Under the pieces are notes generated by a model. It was not told the origin of the DNA and did no database searches. It worked only from the letters and a program-made list of their open reading frames with translations. Of a DNA stretch of 40,427 bases, positions 39,966-40,427 are shown piece by piece. Made by a program: the position numbers and the translations under genes. The stretch spans positions 1 through 40,427 of the IMG/VR virus record IMGVR_UViG_3300044961_001092. One strand, written 5' to 3'. This DNA is from a virus. Each line of letters starts with the position of its first letter. Position 1 is the stretch's first letter.

Positions 39966-40427
39966 CTACCGCACCTGAATCGTCGGCTGCACCCGCAGCG
40001 GGCACGTCGATCGTGCACGCTTCGCCGATTCGATGATCTCCGCCAGGCTTGTGCGTGCAAAGCCCTGCTCCACGCTGTCCAGCGCGTCGTCGAGCTGCTT
40101 GTGCAGAGGGCACAGCAGCACGTGCTCCGGATTGCCCAGCGGGCACCGCTTGATCCGGGCGATCGGGTCCACCGCATTGACCACGTCCAGGATCGAGATG
40201 TCCTTCGGCAATCGCTGCAGACAGAAACCCCCGTTGGGGCCCCGCTGCGACCCGATCAACCCCGCGAGCACCAAATCCCGCATCACCTTCGACAGGTACC
40301 CCTTCGGAACCTTGGTTGCCTTCGCCACCGACTCGCTGTTCGCCGTCCCACCTTCCCCCAGAGAGGCGAGGTGCACCATCGCCCGAAGCGCATACTCGAT
40401 TGTCTGTGAGATCATCGACGAGCCCAT
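39966..40427 (-). CDS. Rrf2-family transcription regulator, iron-sulfur type
   Basis: A 153-residue host regulator whose start codon lies at the very edge of the window. Many Rrf2 proteins start at MISQT, which here is residue 5 (ATG at 40415), so the true start may be there. The winged helix is clear: ISQTIEYALRAMVHLA, ATKVPKGYLSKVMRDLV and SQRGPNGGFCL with the wing. The cluster-binding region has Cys95 and Cys106 in RIKRCPLGNPEHVLLCPLH; further Cys69 and Cys142 are present. Members of the family sense iron-sulfur clusters, nitric oxide or oxidants. The class with CPLG and LCPLH is one I associate with Planctomycetota and relatives. The gene is host, outside attR. Confidence 0.9.
   Translation of the reverse strand: MGSSMISQTIEYALRAMVHLASLGEGGTANSESVAKATKVPKGYLSKVMRDLVLAGLIGSQRGPNGGFCLQRLPKDISILDVVNAVDPIARIKRCPLGNPEHVLLCPLHKQLDDALDSVEQGFARTSLAEIIESAKRARSTCPLRVQPTIQVR

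Noticed and set aside
1-40427. CRISPR arrays, insertion sequences, tail-chaperone frameshift
   Set aside because: No spaced direct repeats, no transposase-like frame, and no tape-measure region with a slippery overlap are visible.

Overview
This window is almost entirely one prophage in a high-GC bacterium. A short piece of host chromosome remains at the right end: a tRNA 3' fragment, its terminator, and an Rrf2-family regulator gene. The Rrf2 protein and the high GC lean me towards Planctomycetota (Phycisphaerae-like), but this is recognition from memory. A Gram-negative-type envelope fits the lipoprotein near the lysis genes.

All phage genes but one run leftwards (minus strand). Right to left: (1) att site made from a tRNA 3' end, about 39891-39918. 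(2) Early region, 39818-32608: a zinc-ribbon protein, a TPGPW-type small protein, a winged-helix protein, a YqaJ/lambda-type exonuclease, a putative single-strand annealing protein, a conserved phage protein, a replication-initiator-like protein carrying tandem repeats that look like an origin, then about ten very small genes locked together by 4-base ATGA/GTGA overlaps. (3) Packaging and head, 32599-24297: putative small terminase, large terminase, portal, FmdB-like protein, unknown protein, a Tad1/Acb2-like anti-defence protein, scaffold, major capsid and a putative head protein. (4) Connector, tail and ejected proteins, 24224-5399: a gp11-like adaptor, structural proteins, two proteins that together look like a podovirus nozzle, two small core-like proteins, and a 3883-residue polyvalent protein joining a RelA/SpoT-like domain, a DarB-like N6-adenine methyltransferase plus SNF2-type helicase, and a virion-type C-terminus. 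(5) A plus-strand membrane-protein gene with its own strong promoter (4894-5427), a moron. (6) Spike and lysis genes, 4828-1131. (7) A tyrosine integrase open to base 1; its C-terminus, attL and the restored tRNA lie left of the window.

The phage is a podovirus by gene content: portal, gp11/gp12-like parts and a huge ejected protein, with no tape measure, sheath or tail tube. It has its own recombination pair but no polymerase or replicative helicase, so it should use the host replisome. No CI/Cro-type switch and no endolysin are recognisable.

The points of most interest are the Tad1/Acb2-like protein in the head operon, the RelA/SpoT-like domain in the giant virion protein, the origin-like repeats inside the replication gene, an intrinsic terminator at the start of the nozzle gene, and a hairpin that covers the ribosome-binding site of the first early gene. 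No gene-free stretch exceeds 300 bases. The longest are 39819-39965 (hairpin, att, terminator) and 4829-4944 (moron promoter). There is no CRISPR array, IS element or intact tRNA.
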